Shown: positions 52,901 to 64,000 of the stretch, piece after piece
Layout: each line of letters begins with the position of its first letter
Numbering within the stretch: position 1 is the stretch's first letter
NCBI GenBank assembly: GCA_947462335.1
Contig: OX381704.1
Span: forward strand, 41,048,942 to 41,112,941
Direction: 5' to 3'
DNA: 64,000 bases
Source: Harmothoe impar
Lineage: Eukaryota > Annelida > Polychaeta > Phyllodocida > Polynoidae
The notes under the pieces: generated by a model
What the model was told of the DNA's origin: nothing
Seen by the model: only the letters and a program-made list of their open reading frames with translations
The model's database searches: none
Program-made: the position numbers and the translations under genes

Positions 52901-55900
52901 AGGTTGTGCCAACTGAAATGGCCACATACCATTGCCTACATATTCTTTCATTGGCATAAGAAAATAAGCTTTCATGGTCAATATATAATGGGTCGGATCG
53001 AAAAAAAAAGCTGATCTGGGGGTACATAAGGACAAAACACAAAATTCACAATTTCACTTAACAATTTTATTTTCCTGAAAGGGTAGCATCTTGACTCCCT
53101 GAAACCGCCGTGGAACTCTGTTTCGCCCAAGAATGCAGTTTTTATTCACCGCAGACCACATGCTACCCTAATCCCGAGGCGTCTGTGACGTTAATGAATA
53201 GTGCACTGCAAGAAACTCTTTTAAAGTGACCTAGGTATTCCAAATTTTGGCTCCTAGTTGGCTGACTAAGTACCATTAATCCTGGGAAATTTCATAGCTG
53301 TAAGTCGTAAATTAAAAAAATTGTGGCACTTTTAATTATGTAGAAAATAGAAAAATCCAAAGCATTCTATAACACTTTACCAACTTTAGCCTAGTTTCCT
53401 AAATCTTGCTTTGTTTACCATTAAAATTACTGTCTAATGTCTTTAGTACATCTAGTTGCCAAAGCAAAAGGTTTTAGGTGTGAGTTTCCGACCAATTAGT
53501 CACACTAGTGTGTGCAACATGGTACCAAGTGCCCAGTTAACGTCACAGACGCCTCGAGTTTCACAGTAATAAACTAGATTGGTTACAAAATCATTAAAAG
53601 TGTTTAGAACATCTTAATACCTTACACACATTTACAGAACAGGTTGGTGCATTGTTTAGAACCTTAATGGAAACATTTTTACAATTTTTTGAGTATGCGC
53701 TCAGTCTTTAAACAAAAAAAATTCACTTTTTTACCGTGTGTCGGCACGCGCAGCACCACACCATCAAAATATTTACATTACAATGGAACCTCCTGGACTC
53801 TATTCTACAAGGCAAGTTTACCTGTTTACAACCATTTAAAACAGTAATAAAGATCCTTCTAGCACTAGCAGGGCCATACTAGCTGTCTGGCTAAACCCAT
53901 ACATTTACTAGGTTAACGTCACAGACGCCTCGGATATCTCTACTATAACAGTACTTTACTAGAACGGTCACACAGCCATCAGAAGTGTTATAGGCCTCCT
54001 TGTCTTCTCTCTTCTTGCGGGCCCGACTTTCCGCCTTGCGCTGTGCGCCCATCTTTACCATTCCAGGCGGCAGCTTCGGTCGTACCAAACTGCAAAGTAG
54101 ACAACAATTTATGATTATTTAAGGGAATTTCAGACCTTTTAAATAAATTTGCAACATGAATAATAATTGCTAATTATTGGCAAATGTTTACTTAAGTTGA
54201 TTGTATAATTAGACACAGGTGTATAGCAAAAGCATGGAGGATTTTGAGCACATCAGACAAACAGAAGTGGGTCTGCCCCAGCATTTAAGCAAAAACAGCC
54301 AGGGGACACAGAAGTTGGAAAAAAAAGTTTTAACTACTGCCAATACACCTTACTGGCTCTTTAGATATATAGTAGGGGCATGCTGTCTAAAAATATGGAG
54401 AGGTTGGGTGCAGGGGAACTACTATTTCCATTCGATTAACTGCTTTCGAGGCGTCTGTGACGTTAATGAAATGACCTATAAATATATGTAAACTTTGATA
54501 AATAAAAACATTTCTTGGTCAGGGCATTAGCTTACATGCCCCTGAAGCATGGTACGAAGTAACATTGTTCAAATCGATCAAATAGTCACTGTACAGTGAC
54601 AATTTCATTTTCGTCGGAGGCGTCTGTGACGTTAACCCGAAAATGCATAAATTGGCTTGCAGTGGCCAGAAAAGGAGTACCAGCGTAAATATAGCCCACC
54701 AACATGATGAGGGGACTTAGTAGGAAGAGAATTAACCATAATATATTAAGTTCAGATAGCTTTCGGCTGAGTGAGAGTACATTTTCTGACTGAAAATCCA
54801 AAAAATTTCCAAAATATTTTTTTAAAAGGCATAAAACATAGCCTTAGATACATGGGATTGCTACTAAACTGCATAGAGGCATAGAGGAACATCTATTCTA
54901 TTGAATCAAGTTGATATGTACCCTCAGGGAAAGATAGAACGATAGCCAGAATGATTTTTCGCCGAGCCCGCATTAACGTCACAGACGCCTCCGCCGAGGG
55001 TGCACCGGTTAGAAATTGCGAAAACTAACATGGGGGCGTCCATGACATTAATAAGCGAGCACTTAAACGAAAATAAACGATCAAGTCTACCTAAAATAGA
55101 CCGTTCTAAACGAAAATAAATGTATCAGCGCGGGCCTTGGTGCAAAATGAATCAAAATATCACATATTTTAGTCCAATCCCTTACCTTTCTCGGTGGAAA
55201 TAGCTGAAAAAGAACTCTGAATTGTTTGTTTGGGAGTTGCTCCAGCAAGATCAGACGCTTCTTTGCTCGTCAAAACGGTACCCGGATGTGTGCCACTTCC
55301 GGTGGGTAACAGGAACGCCGACCTCGTTCCCACGCCAAATTTTGGGTTAACGTCACAGACGCCTCCGCAAAGTATAAATACCCCTCCCGCGGTGCCTGTT
55401 CGGTACATATCGAATCAAATGCTGTTGAGGATCCTCAAATACAACCCAATAGAGTACACAGGGTACAAGAAATATATATAAAAACATAATTAAACGCTGG
55501 AAAGGCTATAATGCTTGGAGGCGTCTGTGACGATAACTCGAGTTCCAATACACTATATTGCCCATAAGGGAGAGAAAAAGTGGGCGTGGCTCAAAATTTT
55601 TTTTGCCATGAGCTCACCAATTGGGAGGCTCTAGATTGCTGGTAGTAAGGATATTTAGTGAATACTATTAATAAAGATATAGGCCCTTTTATTAACGTCA
55701 CAGACGCCTCCGAAACATGTAGTTGCTACATTTGAAGGTCACTGTTGACAAATTTGCGAGGGATATGAAAGTGTAACGAGCTGATTTGTTCAGATAACAT
55801 ATATAGCTACTAGGAAATGCTGTTTAGTGATAGTTTTTGATGTGTCAGTTGACATGAGGGCCTTGTTAAACATGGATAATTAGCTAAAAAACAAGGATTT

Positions 55901-56677
55901 TAGCCATTTTTCAACTTTGGAGGCTCATAAATCAGCAAAAAATCATCGTATATGCAAAATTATAATTTTTTCCGAAAGCCTAGAGTATGCCCTCTTATGA
56001 AAAACCAACAAAGACCATACTGGTGTATGTATTTTTATTCTGTGGCTCTTGCAAAGCAGATAATCCCCCAAAACCCAGATCAGCATCTTTTTTCGATCCG
56101 ACCCATATACAACATAAATTAAATGTATGATATGTAGCCTATGTGATCCCTAATGTCTGGTCTTTCTAGACATGTGCATTATTAGTGTGTAATATGGGTG
56201 ATTGTTATGTAATGAGCAGAAACACACAGCTATGTCGGACTAGCTAAGTGTAAATGCAGTGAGTGACAGTAGCAGTGTATATTCAACATGGCGCTGCGGT
56301 CCCTGAATACACATGCACTGAAAGAGCTCTATAAAAAAACTTGAAAAGGGAGGCGGTTGAGCGGGGGGGGGGGGGAGGGGGGCGTCATGTAACCACCTCC
56401 CCCCACCCTTATAGTAGGCATGTTTCCTACGTGAACGCTTCTGGGCACAAAGTATGGTTAAATACGATGGAAGATGAGAAAAAAGGCAAACCTCAACAGC
56501 ATTTTCCGTGTCCTGATCATCTTGCTCATATTGTCCGTAGGGATCATCGACAAGGGTGGCAGTTTCTGTGAACTCCGAGCTAGGCATGTCGTTGTCTAGA
56601 GTTAGAATATTTGTGTCGTTGTTCAAGTAATCCTGTGCGAATTCGTCTTGGTCAAAGTCTCGATCAAACGCATCCAT
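43942..56677 (-). CDS. LRGUK: LRGUK-type protein: leucine-rich repeats plus guanylate-kinase domain
   Basis: Well-supported exons, 5' to 3' on the minus strand: 51555-51662, 51181-51262, 50669-50851, 50213-50337, 49971-50024, 49711-49800, 49281-49448, 48637-48743, 47756-47875, 47334-47544, 46840-47041, 46321-46622, 45984-46072, 43942-44443; phases agree at every junction. The first eight encode about eight leucine-rich repeats (for example LELDVSHNQIS, YLDLSGNDI). A guanylate-kinase-like domain follows: P-loop GPQGAGKK, then GISHTTRKP and DYHFMDMEEF. The C-terminal 280 residues are Ser/Pro/Gly-rich. A likely first exon is 56492-56677 (ATG at 56,677, acidic). An exon at 53960-54089 (KLPPGMVKMGAQRKAE) joins in phase to 51,662, but its link to exon 1 needs an unresolved exon, perhaps ending at 55,186. 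In mammals LRGUK acts in sperm tail and manchette assembly. Confidence 0.88.
52100..52262. repeat. Copy of an AAAATCGACAAGTGACA repeat family
   Basis: Shares AGTGACAA, TTCTTAAAATCGA, AAGGGACAT and AAGTGACACAGCAACCCC with the larger array at 57,540-57,770. It lies in an LRGUK intron. Confidence 0.6.
52980..56108. other. 3.1-kb segment bounded by inverted repeats and holding ten 19-mers
   Basis: ATGGGTCGGATCGAAAAAA with GCTGATCTGGG at 52,987-53,019 recurs inverted at about 56,075-56,108. Between them the motif GAGGCGTCTGTGACGTTAA occurs at 53176, 54448, 54617 and 55518 (one change) forward, inverted at 53537, 53913, 54973, 55347 and 55692, and degenerate at 55032. Flanks of the 19-mers are unrelated. 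Putative LRGUK exons lie inside. It may be a large non-autonomous transposon or a regulatory array. Confidence 0.7.
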
Positions 56678-56965
56678 GACGAAATATCCCTTGTTATTGG
56701 CCTGAAATCTGTAGAAACTTAAAAGGATTTAGCAGGCTTTTCGCGACCGGCCGCCATTGATTGTTTACATGGATACCGACGTTCAGCACCTGCGGTAACG
56801 GCAACGTCTGATTCGTCGATTATTTTTCCTTTGTGGCGACATCTAACGGGACGCACGAGAACTTGTTCCCGCGCCTCTCTCTCTCTTTCTTCTCACCTGA
56901 CGAACCTGGTTGTAGTCCGCTCTGCTCGTATCGATGTAGAGAAGCACAGCACACACAGGTCTAGG

Positions 56966-57173
56966 CCCGGTCACACTGGTCGTGAAAAACCGAAACAATT
57001 GTTTTAGAATGCCAAGACAATTGTTGTGGGGAGTCAAGACAATCGTTTTGGTGCAAAACATTTTGTCTTGGAACACTGGTCAGTCACACCTGTATTGGAA
57101 TTGAAAACATTGTACAACATTTGTCTTGGCTTTACAAAACATTTGTTCTTGATTTGACGACCAGTGAGACCGG
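56966..57173. mobile_element. MITE with CCGGTC...CACTGGTCGT ends
   Basis: CCGGTCACACTGGTCGT at the left is matched inverted by CCGGTCTCACTGGTCGT at the right. The interior contains repeated ACAATTGTTTT and AAAACATTTTGTCTTGG words. The 208-bp element sits just upstream of the LRGUK start. Exact ends are uncertain by a few bases. Confidence 0.65.
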
Positions 57174-57539
57174 TCAACCTGAAAAGTGACTCATAGGCCT
57201 ATATAATGATATGCATCACCATTCTGTATAGGCTATAGGTAATTGGAACTGTAGGCTCATACACAAAATGTAGCCTACTTTACCCGTAAATAAAGCATAT
57301 TGATTTTTTAAAGTGAAGGCCTCGTTTTAGCGCAGGGTAGAAGAAGTTTTTTTAAATTCAAAATGTCATGCATTCTTGTATCTCAAACAAGCGCATACCT
57401 TTTATTAACGCAGATGCGTCAGCACAAGCCATAAGTTATAGTAACGTTATGTGTTTATTGTGTATGACCCCTCCCCCTACCCGCAATCTCCGCTACATTC
57501 TATCTAGCCGATTAATCAATCACCGTTAATTATAGGGCC

Positions 57540-57770
57540 CCAGACAGGTAAAATCGACAAATCGACATGACCCGAGTGACAAGTGACAAGACCCATTTCT
57601 TAAAATCGACAAGTGACATAGGCATTCCTTAAAATCGACAAGTGACATGAGGGCTGGTGACATTTTTACAGTGTTAGTGACAAGGGACAAGACCATTTTC
57701 TTAAAATCGACAAGGGACATTGGGATTTCTTAAAATCGACAAGTGACACAGCAACCCCCCGTCTAGGGCC
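57540..57770. repeat. Degenerate tandem repeat, AAAATCGACAAGTGACA unit
   Basis: The phrase TTAAAATCGACAAGTGACA or a one-base variant recurs about four to five times at irregular intervals of roughly 30-75 bp. A smaller relative is at 52,100-52,262. Confidence 0.75.
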
Positions 57771-58089
57771 CTATATAATTATAGCAGTCCATGCTAGGCT
57801 TTATCTAGCCCTACTGTCGATTGTAACCTAACTTAGCAGGACTGATGTGCATGTCAACCCGCGCATGTCCTGCTGCACTGACATTTGAACTGAATTCACA
57901 GCGACCTAATTATACATGTAATTATAGGCAAGTATAACACTGCAGTATATACGACCTAGGCATACGAGTAGCTCAGCTTTAACTGTGTACGTTAGGTGGA
58001 ACTCAATAGAACTATAGACATACGCTACATAGACTACATTGAGCTAACATCACACCTTCTCCATCTCTACGTCCACTGCTCACATCACT

Positions 58090-58320
58090 ATGTCAGAAAG
58101 ACATCGGGATTGTATAGCGTCGATGAATGGTGAGCTAGACGTGATTAGAGAAAGGGACAGACTAAGAGAGCTCAGGGATTATATAGCTGAGATGGCAGCC
58201 AACCTAAACAAAATGAAGGTCCTGCTCTATGGGTACAAGACTGCTAGCAAGGAACAAGTGAATAGAAATGGTGAAAACCCTGTGGACGCAAGGGATGACG
58301 GACTCAGTGACAAGCAGTAA
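58090..58320 (+). CDS. Hypothetical 76-aa charged protein
   Basis: I do not recognise it. It has an ATG start at 58,090 and is rich in Arg, Glu and Asp with a heptad-like middle (DRLRELRDYIAEMAANLNKM, about residues 26-45), so it is probably a short coiled coil. The C-terminus is polar. It lies about 1.4 kb upstream of the LRGUK start on the opposite strand, compatible with a divergently transcribed gene. It might be one exon of a larger gene, but no GT donor is needed because it ends in TAA. A chance frame is possible. Confidence 0.4.
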   Translation: MSERHRDCIASMNGELDVIRERDRLRELRDYIAEMAANLNKMKVLLYGYKTASKEQVNRNGENPVDARDDGLSDKQ

Positions 58321-58642
58321 ATAACCACAGGGTCATTTGGCATAGAGAACTGCTATGGTCAAGGAATATGTGGCGAACACAAACAGTCCATTATATCGGA
58401 CTTATTTAGGCAATGATTCCACAACTAATCCTGTCACCATCTGGAGGTCCTACTTTTGTGTTCCTGGTTTGGCTATACTGGGTACCTTGACTTTTTCTCA
58501 TTTTCCAAGTAATGAATGTCTTTATATGTTATTCAAGTGTACACACGTACATATATGTGTATTTTCAAAGGCATCAACGGAAACACAATACATTTAATGC
58601 ATTAAATCAATGTTATTGTTCATCACCGATTCACAACAGTAT

Positions 58643-58763
58643 ACACACTCAGAAAAGTCAGCGTCATTGTCGCTAAATCCACTATCACCTGAAAGTCAGA
58701 CACTGCCTGACTTTCAGGTGAGAGTGGTTTTAGCGACAATGACGCTGACTTTTCTGAGTGTGT
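58643..58763. repeat. Long hairpin, 57-bp arms with 7-nt loop
   Basis: Arms 58,643-58,699 and 58,707-58,763 are complementary apart from two mismatches; the loop is ACACTGC. Arms begin ACACACTCAGAAAAGTC and end ACCTGAAAGTCAG. Confidence 0.95.
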
Positions 58764-58834
58764 GGGCTAAGCTATTGGCCTCATCCCAGCCTTTTTAACT
58801 CCAAAATATACGTGTGCGTGCGTGTATGTAGCTA

Positions 58835-59719
58835 CCCTGTAAACACACTACGTAATTCCAACGTACCCCAGAAGTTTGTACAGGTTTGCCTCCAACCACA
58901 GGTTTGAATTACGATTTTTTGCAAGGTTTGTGGACGTCAAAACGTGAAGGTTTACTTACGTTCAACTGACGTTTATGTTTGATTTACGTTTTTCTACCTC
59001 ATTCAGACGTAAATAAACGTAATTATTCTACGTTTATTTACGTTGGAATGAGGTAATGTTCTTGATAAGACTTATTATGTATTTTCCTGGTATCACACTA
59101 GGTGCCAGCACTATCAAGTATCGAGAGAATCTAACAACAGTAGGGGGAATTTACCATATTATACGTAGAAATCTCTTTATGACCATGAATTTAATATTTG
59201 TGAAATTAGCCATATATCATTGAACATTCATACTATAGGAGAATAGATGAAAAATGCTGCATGTAATGTATGTAATAAAGTACTTCACTGATTTAAAACC
59301 ACATTTGTGGTAATGAAAATATTACAAAGCCTGAGTACAGCATGTGTACCTAATGTGGGGAACACTGTGTCTTTCAAGCTATACCAAGAGGGCAATAACA
59401 AATCTAATATAACATTTAATGGGGTATTTGAATTACAGTAATCATCTATATGAATCACGTTTTAAATCAAAATATACATCAATGACACAGATCTATAGCT
59501 AAATACAACTATTTGACGAAGAATATAGGTTCATTTTACATTTGATCTTAATGAATATTTACGTCCAACTGACGTAGAAAAACGTAATTCAGAGATAAAC
59601 GTTCATTGAACGTAAGTAAACCTTCACGTTTTGACGTTCATAAACCTTGTAAAATTACGTAGTTTACACTCTAAATCAACGTAGATCTACGTCTGAGCTA
59701 CGTATATGTGTTTACAGGG
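58835..59719. mobile_element. 885-bp mariner-like MITE rich in ACGT words
   Basis: The left end CCCTGTAAACACA is matched inverted at the right end TGTGTTTACAGGG, each next to TA (58,833-58,834 and 59,720-59,721). Inverted similarity continues about 200 bp inward (AAAACGTGAAGGTTTACTTA occurs in both arms). ACGT occurs about twenty times in the two arms and is nearly absent between them. Confidence 0.85.
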
Positions 59720-59721
59720 TA

Positions 59722-60590
59722 GGACCAGGGCCTTTGGGTCTGTTCACATATGAAATAACAAGTCCGTATGCATAGATCCACAGATTTTCTTTATTTATTT
59801 GCGAAAATTCACGTAATGCTGATATTGGGGATAATGTGAAGAAGACGATGTGTGCAACGCTAGTACATGTACTTTGTTTAGGATAAAAGCACAAAATTAA
59901 TGACATTGATTAATTTATACGCTCCCAAAAACGGGAATGCACATGTATGTCTATATGTCTCCTATGCCTATAATTCCTAAATATGGTTATACTTATAGCA
60001 CATGTATTATCATTGGCAGTGGTCTACATATACATTGTGTACCATACTTGGTCGGGATATTTGTCACATTTCTTTTTATGATAGAAAAATGCGAGGCATT
60101 GTTAGAAATAGTATTATCAGCACATGTTTGCATAAAATGTGCTTGGTAAATGTGTTTTTTTTGCGCAAGGGCACCTTGTGCCTCTGGGTTATATAGGTCG
60201 GTCGGTTTCCCTCAAAAAGATCTAGGCCCCAATATCCATGGGGCCCAGAAGGAAAATTCAGAGATAGCTCAACTATGACCTAGTGAATTATTGATCTGAC
60301 TTTTCGACCAAAACACGCACACACACACAAGCATTGGGTGAGGCGTTTACATGAGGCGATTTTGAGGTATAATGAAAGGCCAACTCTGGTCCGCAAATGG
60401 GTAAACATCATCTCTCGCATTCAACATGCTACATAATCTTCCCTCAATATATAAGAACTATATACACAGAATAAGCAGTGTGTTACAGGAATACGTCTCT
60501 GCTCTCACAATAGCCCTATTTTCAAAATCACTTATGCCCTGGGACAGTACATAATGCCAGTCATGCAATCAATCTTTGATTTATTGACAC
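59722..60590. other. Intergenic, downstream of the SLC23 gene
   Basis: No gene recognised. Minus-strand AATAAA signals near 60,572-60,592 lie directly after the SLC23 stop codon and probably serve its 3' end. Confidence 0.5.
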
Positions 60591-60601
60591 ATTTATTTAC
60601 A

Positions 60602-63600
60602 TCACATCTTGGTGGTTTGGGCCTTTTCCTCCATGTACCCATTGTTAACGGTGCCATGCTTGGTCCCAGTACCAACCTCCTGCTCTCCTCCACTGCTACA
60701 GCACCGAGACACCTTACAACGTAGGGGCACAAAGGTGGGACAGATAGGCACGTAACGCGTCCACCTCCAGCGTCTCACCCACCTCATGATGAGAGGCAGG
60801 TCATAGGCCCTGGAGAGCTTCTCACTCAGGTCAGGGTCCGAGGTGTCTGCCGTCTCCCTCCAGGCCAGGATGCCACGCTCCTTAGGAGAACCTGAAGATG
60901 TACAATTTGACCATTTACTCTATTTGCAGTGCAACACCATGGGGAGTCCACTGTTGATTTTCGAGAAAAGAAAGACATGCGAAAAGAGTGTGAATTAAAA
61001 CAATATAGATTTTGTTGGGTTATCCCACCTGGAGCCAACTTTAGGCCAGCCTGGCATATATCTGAACCCATGGACACTCACTTATAACCATAGTGGCCAC
61101 TTCCCATCCAGGTTGAACATATTGTATTTCAGCATAGTATTTCTATTTAAGATGTGAACAAAAAAAATCCAGTAAATGATCACGAATTAAAGTCGTTGCA
61201 GTGTAAACCCTGGAGTAACTGCTCACGCTATATATTGAGTCTGACGTCCAAAGCAAAAACATTATATTTTAAGCTTGTATCACGTTTGTTATCTCATGTA
61301 TGGACATGTCGTGACAGGTATAGTCATTATCTACACCTAATTGAGTGTGCTATAAAAAGAAGTATTGTAATGATCCATCTAAGGTAACAAGGTCTATAAT
61401 TATACATGTAGTAGATAGAATGTACGCAGTTAGCCCATCCTGGGCTCCAGCAGGATAGCTTAATTCACACCTTGAGGGACTTCCCCTGTGAAGTAAAGTG
61501 TGTTGTAAAATTCACTTTAGGGATGACTCATTATTTATGGCAGGGGTGGGGGTGAGCGTTTGGCAAATTGAATACGTCAAAAGTAATTGCCCCCCCCCCC
61601 CCCATCGGAATAGGTTGAAAAAAAAGCGCCCCCCCCCCACCTAGATCGTTTTCAACTTTATTACAAAAACAACATTAGCATATATACTAATTATATGCAT
61701 GTAATCCTGGGCTCTTTTTTTTCTACAATTTACTACCTTGCAATAAATACATACATTTGTAAGGTGTTTTCGTGTAAAAGTCTCACTATACTTGCTGGTG
61801 AGTGATAATAGTCAAACCTCTATACTTCAGACACTCGATCACCGTTTTTTCGACTTACATACGATACCATTGAGTTTAAGGGCCCAGAGCTTATAAATTG
61901 GAAGGTCCCGCACCCCAATGCTTACATGAGGCCAGCGCTTTTTTGAAGACTGGCAAAACGTTGGCCGATTCTGAGTGTCAAAAATGATGCAGTGAGAAAT
62001 TTGCCTGGGAGTTTGAGGAAAATTCTGAAAATATTGATGTAATTTGGTAGAATATAACACAAGCTCTTACTAAAATTTGCGACATTTCAACATACTAAAT
62101 TGGCAACATTTTAAGGAATATCCTTTAAAAAAAAGCCCCCCCTAAGAATAGGGTAAAAAAACAAAGCCCCCCCCCTTTGAATACCCTAAAAAAAAATTGC
62201 CCCCCCCCTCAAATGTTCACCCCCACCCCGGCCATAAATAATGAACCCTTCCTTAGCCCAACTGGGGCCCGACCGGAGCCCATGGATTTGCCTAGGTAAA
62301 CCCAACTGGGCGCCAGTTGGGTATGTTACTTGGGAACCCAAATAAAACCACTTGGATAAATGCCATAGTAAATACATTTGTACTTATAATACCTTCTGTA
62401 GTCAAAATAATTATGGGACCTGTTGGTAAAATTAATGACAATCTGGGGGCAATTATATTCTTACATAGATATCATATACTGTGAAAAGAAAAATTGACCG
62501 TAATAGTATAGTGCTATATGACCAACCCGGAACAGAGTTGTCTAGAATGAAGCCGATAAATCCTCCCACAAACATGGTGGTACTGAGGAGGACCGTAAGC
62601 ACCTGGTCTAGCCCCTGTGAACCTGCCAACAAAAATAACATGTACCTCTCAATCTCATGGTAATGGGTATAATTATATCACGAAGGTACAAAGTGATGAA
62701 GTGATACTAGTCAGGTTAACTACAGGGTAAATTAACATGTAGCATCTATTGGCCATAGTGTTTAACATGGATACTTTTTAAAGATATACCGTGTTGAAAT
62801 AACAGCTACTACTGTACTAAGCGATTATGCTGCCCTAATAATGGGATAAATTGAAGAAGCGTTCATTCTAAATGTTGTTTGAAACTGAAGCCTAATTACC
62901 AGTGTTGATGGCCTCTGGGTGTGACGTCACCCAGTAAGGGATGGAGAGTCCCGACAGGAGGGAGAAGCCAAAGATGTAAAGGTTCCGTGTGGAGTTAAGG
63001 TCTACGTACTGGAGGTTGGACACACCAACAGCTGTCACCATTCCTGGTAGAGGAGATGTTTACTTGATATAATAGTTATTATCATTTTTGATCATATTCA
63101 TACATATACAATATTATCTGCGTTGAGGAACACAACTAGAATAATATGATCCGCTAAAATAATCTTAGACCTACTTTATGTGTGGGCTTCCAAATGCCTA
63201 TTCCCATCATTACATATAGGTAGATCTAATTCACCTTTCATTATACACATGCAAATGTAATTGAAGATTTGCAACTATAGAAACGCTTGAATTAAGACTC
63301 TAAGGATAGCCTCTTTGGTAGAATCATATTAATCAATTATATAAAACACCCACCGAAAACAACAAGGAAGAGACCCCCAAGGATAGGGTCAGGGATGGCG
63401 ACAAAAAGTGCCCCAAACTTGCCGAGCATACCAAAGAAGATCATGCAGAGTCCGGCCACCTGGATAACACGGCGACTTCCCACCTGCACAAGTAATACAA
63501 ACAGCTATTGGTCAAAATTTAATGAAAAACTTCCCATGTTCTGTAAAGATTGTTTAGCCAAATAAAAATATCAAAATATATCAATCAATAAACATCTTAA

Positions 63601-63878
63601 CAAATCACGCAGCCAAACAGTTGCATGCACACTCAGAATTATAGAGTGTTCTAACTATTAATGTATTTTGCACAAAGTTTGAATGTTTTTTTATTCAGTG
63701 AATATAACTGAATATGAGTCGAGTTTATGATCTGAGGTTATCATTGAACATAGTATATTGTAATATGACGTTGCCTTGGTTATGCCTATGGCGCCCACGT
63801 TCTCACTGTATGATGTAAGACCGATAGAAGTGCCCCAGACCCCTGCTAGAGCGACTCCGACACCCTCTATTGCCACAC
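60602..63878 (-). CDS. SLC23-family transporter, 3' half (runs off the window)
   Basis: Exons 5' to 3' on the minus strand: 63775-63878, 63354-63483, 62900-63043, 62527-62622, 60602-60891; reading phases agree throughout. The encoded segment is the C-terminal half of a nucleobase/ascorbate (NAT/NCS2, SLC23) transporter: [14 protein letters not shown], then [11 protein letters not shown], the hydrophobic [27 protein letters not shown] and the final membrane helix [19 protein letters not shown]. The cytosolic tail has ERGILAWRE and a basic stretch, as in sodium-dependent vitamin C transporters. The first visible intron uses a GC donor (AAG|GCAACG). Upstream exons lie beyond position 64,000. Substrate (ascorbate or nucleobase) cannot be decided from this part. 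Confidence 0.88.
61520..62252. mobile_element. PIF/Harbinger-like MITE in an SLC23 intron
   Basis: Inverted ends share TCATTATTTATGGC, GGGGTGGGGGTGA and TTTG, with TTA on both sides (61,517-61,519 and 62,253-62,255). Subterminal poly(C) runs alternate with A runs. No coding frame. It lies between the exons at 60,891 and 62,527. Confidence 0.75.
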
Positions 63879-64000
63879 CTACAGGGTTAAAACAGATAGT
63901 ACATGTATATAGCTGGGGCCCTGCAATAAGTAATTTTATATGACCTAAGGATAGAGAGTGAACCAAATCCTTTCATAAGTGCTACACGAAAGACAGAATA

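Noticed and set aside
55169..55408. Minus-strand frame containing GGVCDVN
   Set aside because: As a stand-alone gene it is mainly a 19-mer translated. Only its end near 55,186, followed by a good donor, may be an exon, and its acceptor could not be fixed.
1..64000. tRNA, rRNA or other standard RNA genes
   Set aside because: I found no convincing tRNA A/B boxes or rRNA segments by eye; a covariance-model scan would be needed to exclude them.

Overview
The window is genomic DNA of an invertebrate animal, probably a marine bilaterian; I cannot name the species. The reasons are multi-exon genes with GT-AG introns, an animal guanylate-kinase/leucine-rich-repeat gene (LRGUK type), an SLC23 transporter, a dense population of short inverted-repeat transposons (MITEs), and a Polinton/Maverick-type virus-like element.

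Left region (about 0.6-13.1 kb). A 10,511-bp Polinton-like element (1197-11707) has long terminal inverted repeats (TIRs) and a perfect 6-bp target duplication, CAGGTG. It sits inside a mariner-like MITE, called family H here, and that MITE copy in turn lies in a 59-bp satellite. An unoccupied relative of the target site is present at about 37.9 kb, which confirms the boundaries. The element carries an intact virion module on the minus strand: packaging ATPase, a short GGFL-type protein, a conserved 398-aa protein, a retroviral-type integrase with a chromodomain, penton-type minor capsid protein, a basic pX-like protein, double-jelly-roll-type major capsid protein and an adenovirus-type protease. 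It also has three proteins I do not recognise: a 99-aa overlapping ORF, a 216-aa basic protein and an alanine-rich protein with a Cys-rich tail. No protein-primed DNA polymerase B gene, the hallmark replication gene of Polintons, is present.

Middle region (13-43 kb). Much of this is MITEs, tandem and inverted arrays and unassigned intergenic DNA. Two genes are clear, both on the minus strand: a single-exon 680-aa secreted, probably GPI-anchored Cys-rich protein (21017-23059), and a complete ten-exon gene for a 710-aa secreted protein built from GCC2/GCC3 (ephrin-receptor-like) Cys repeats (31434-42114). All splice junctions of the second gene are phase 1.

Right region (43-64 kb). An LRGUK-type gene (43942-56677, minus) has 13 well-supported downstream exons, from 51,662 to 43,942. 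Its 5' part lies in a 3.1-kb segment that contains ten copies of one 19-bp motif in both orientations. A short plus-strand ORF at 58,090 lies upstream of and divergent from it. The 3' half of an SLC23 (ascorbate/nucleobase transporter) gene runs off the right edge. Several MITEs with readable target duplications (TA, TTA/TAA, TTAA) and two long hairpins lie between them.

Inference on function: the Polinton-like element looks able to encode a capsid, package DNA and integrate, but it would need a replication polymerase from elsewhere, either a helper Polinton or the host. The host genes are ordinary animal genes with no evident link to it.
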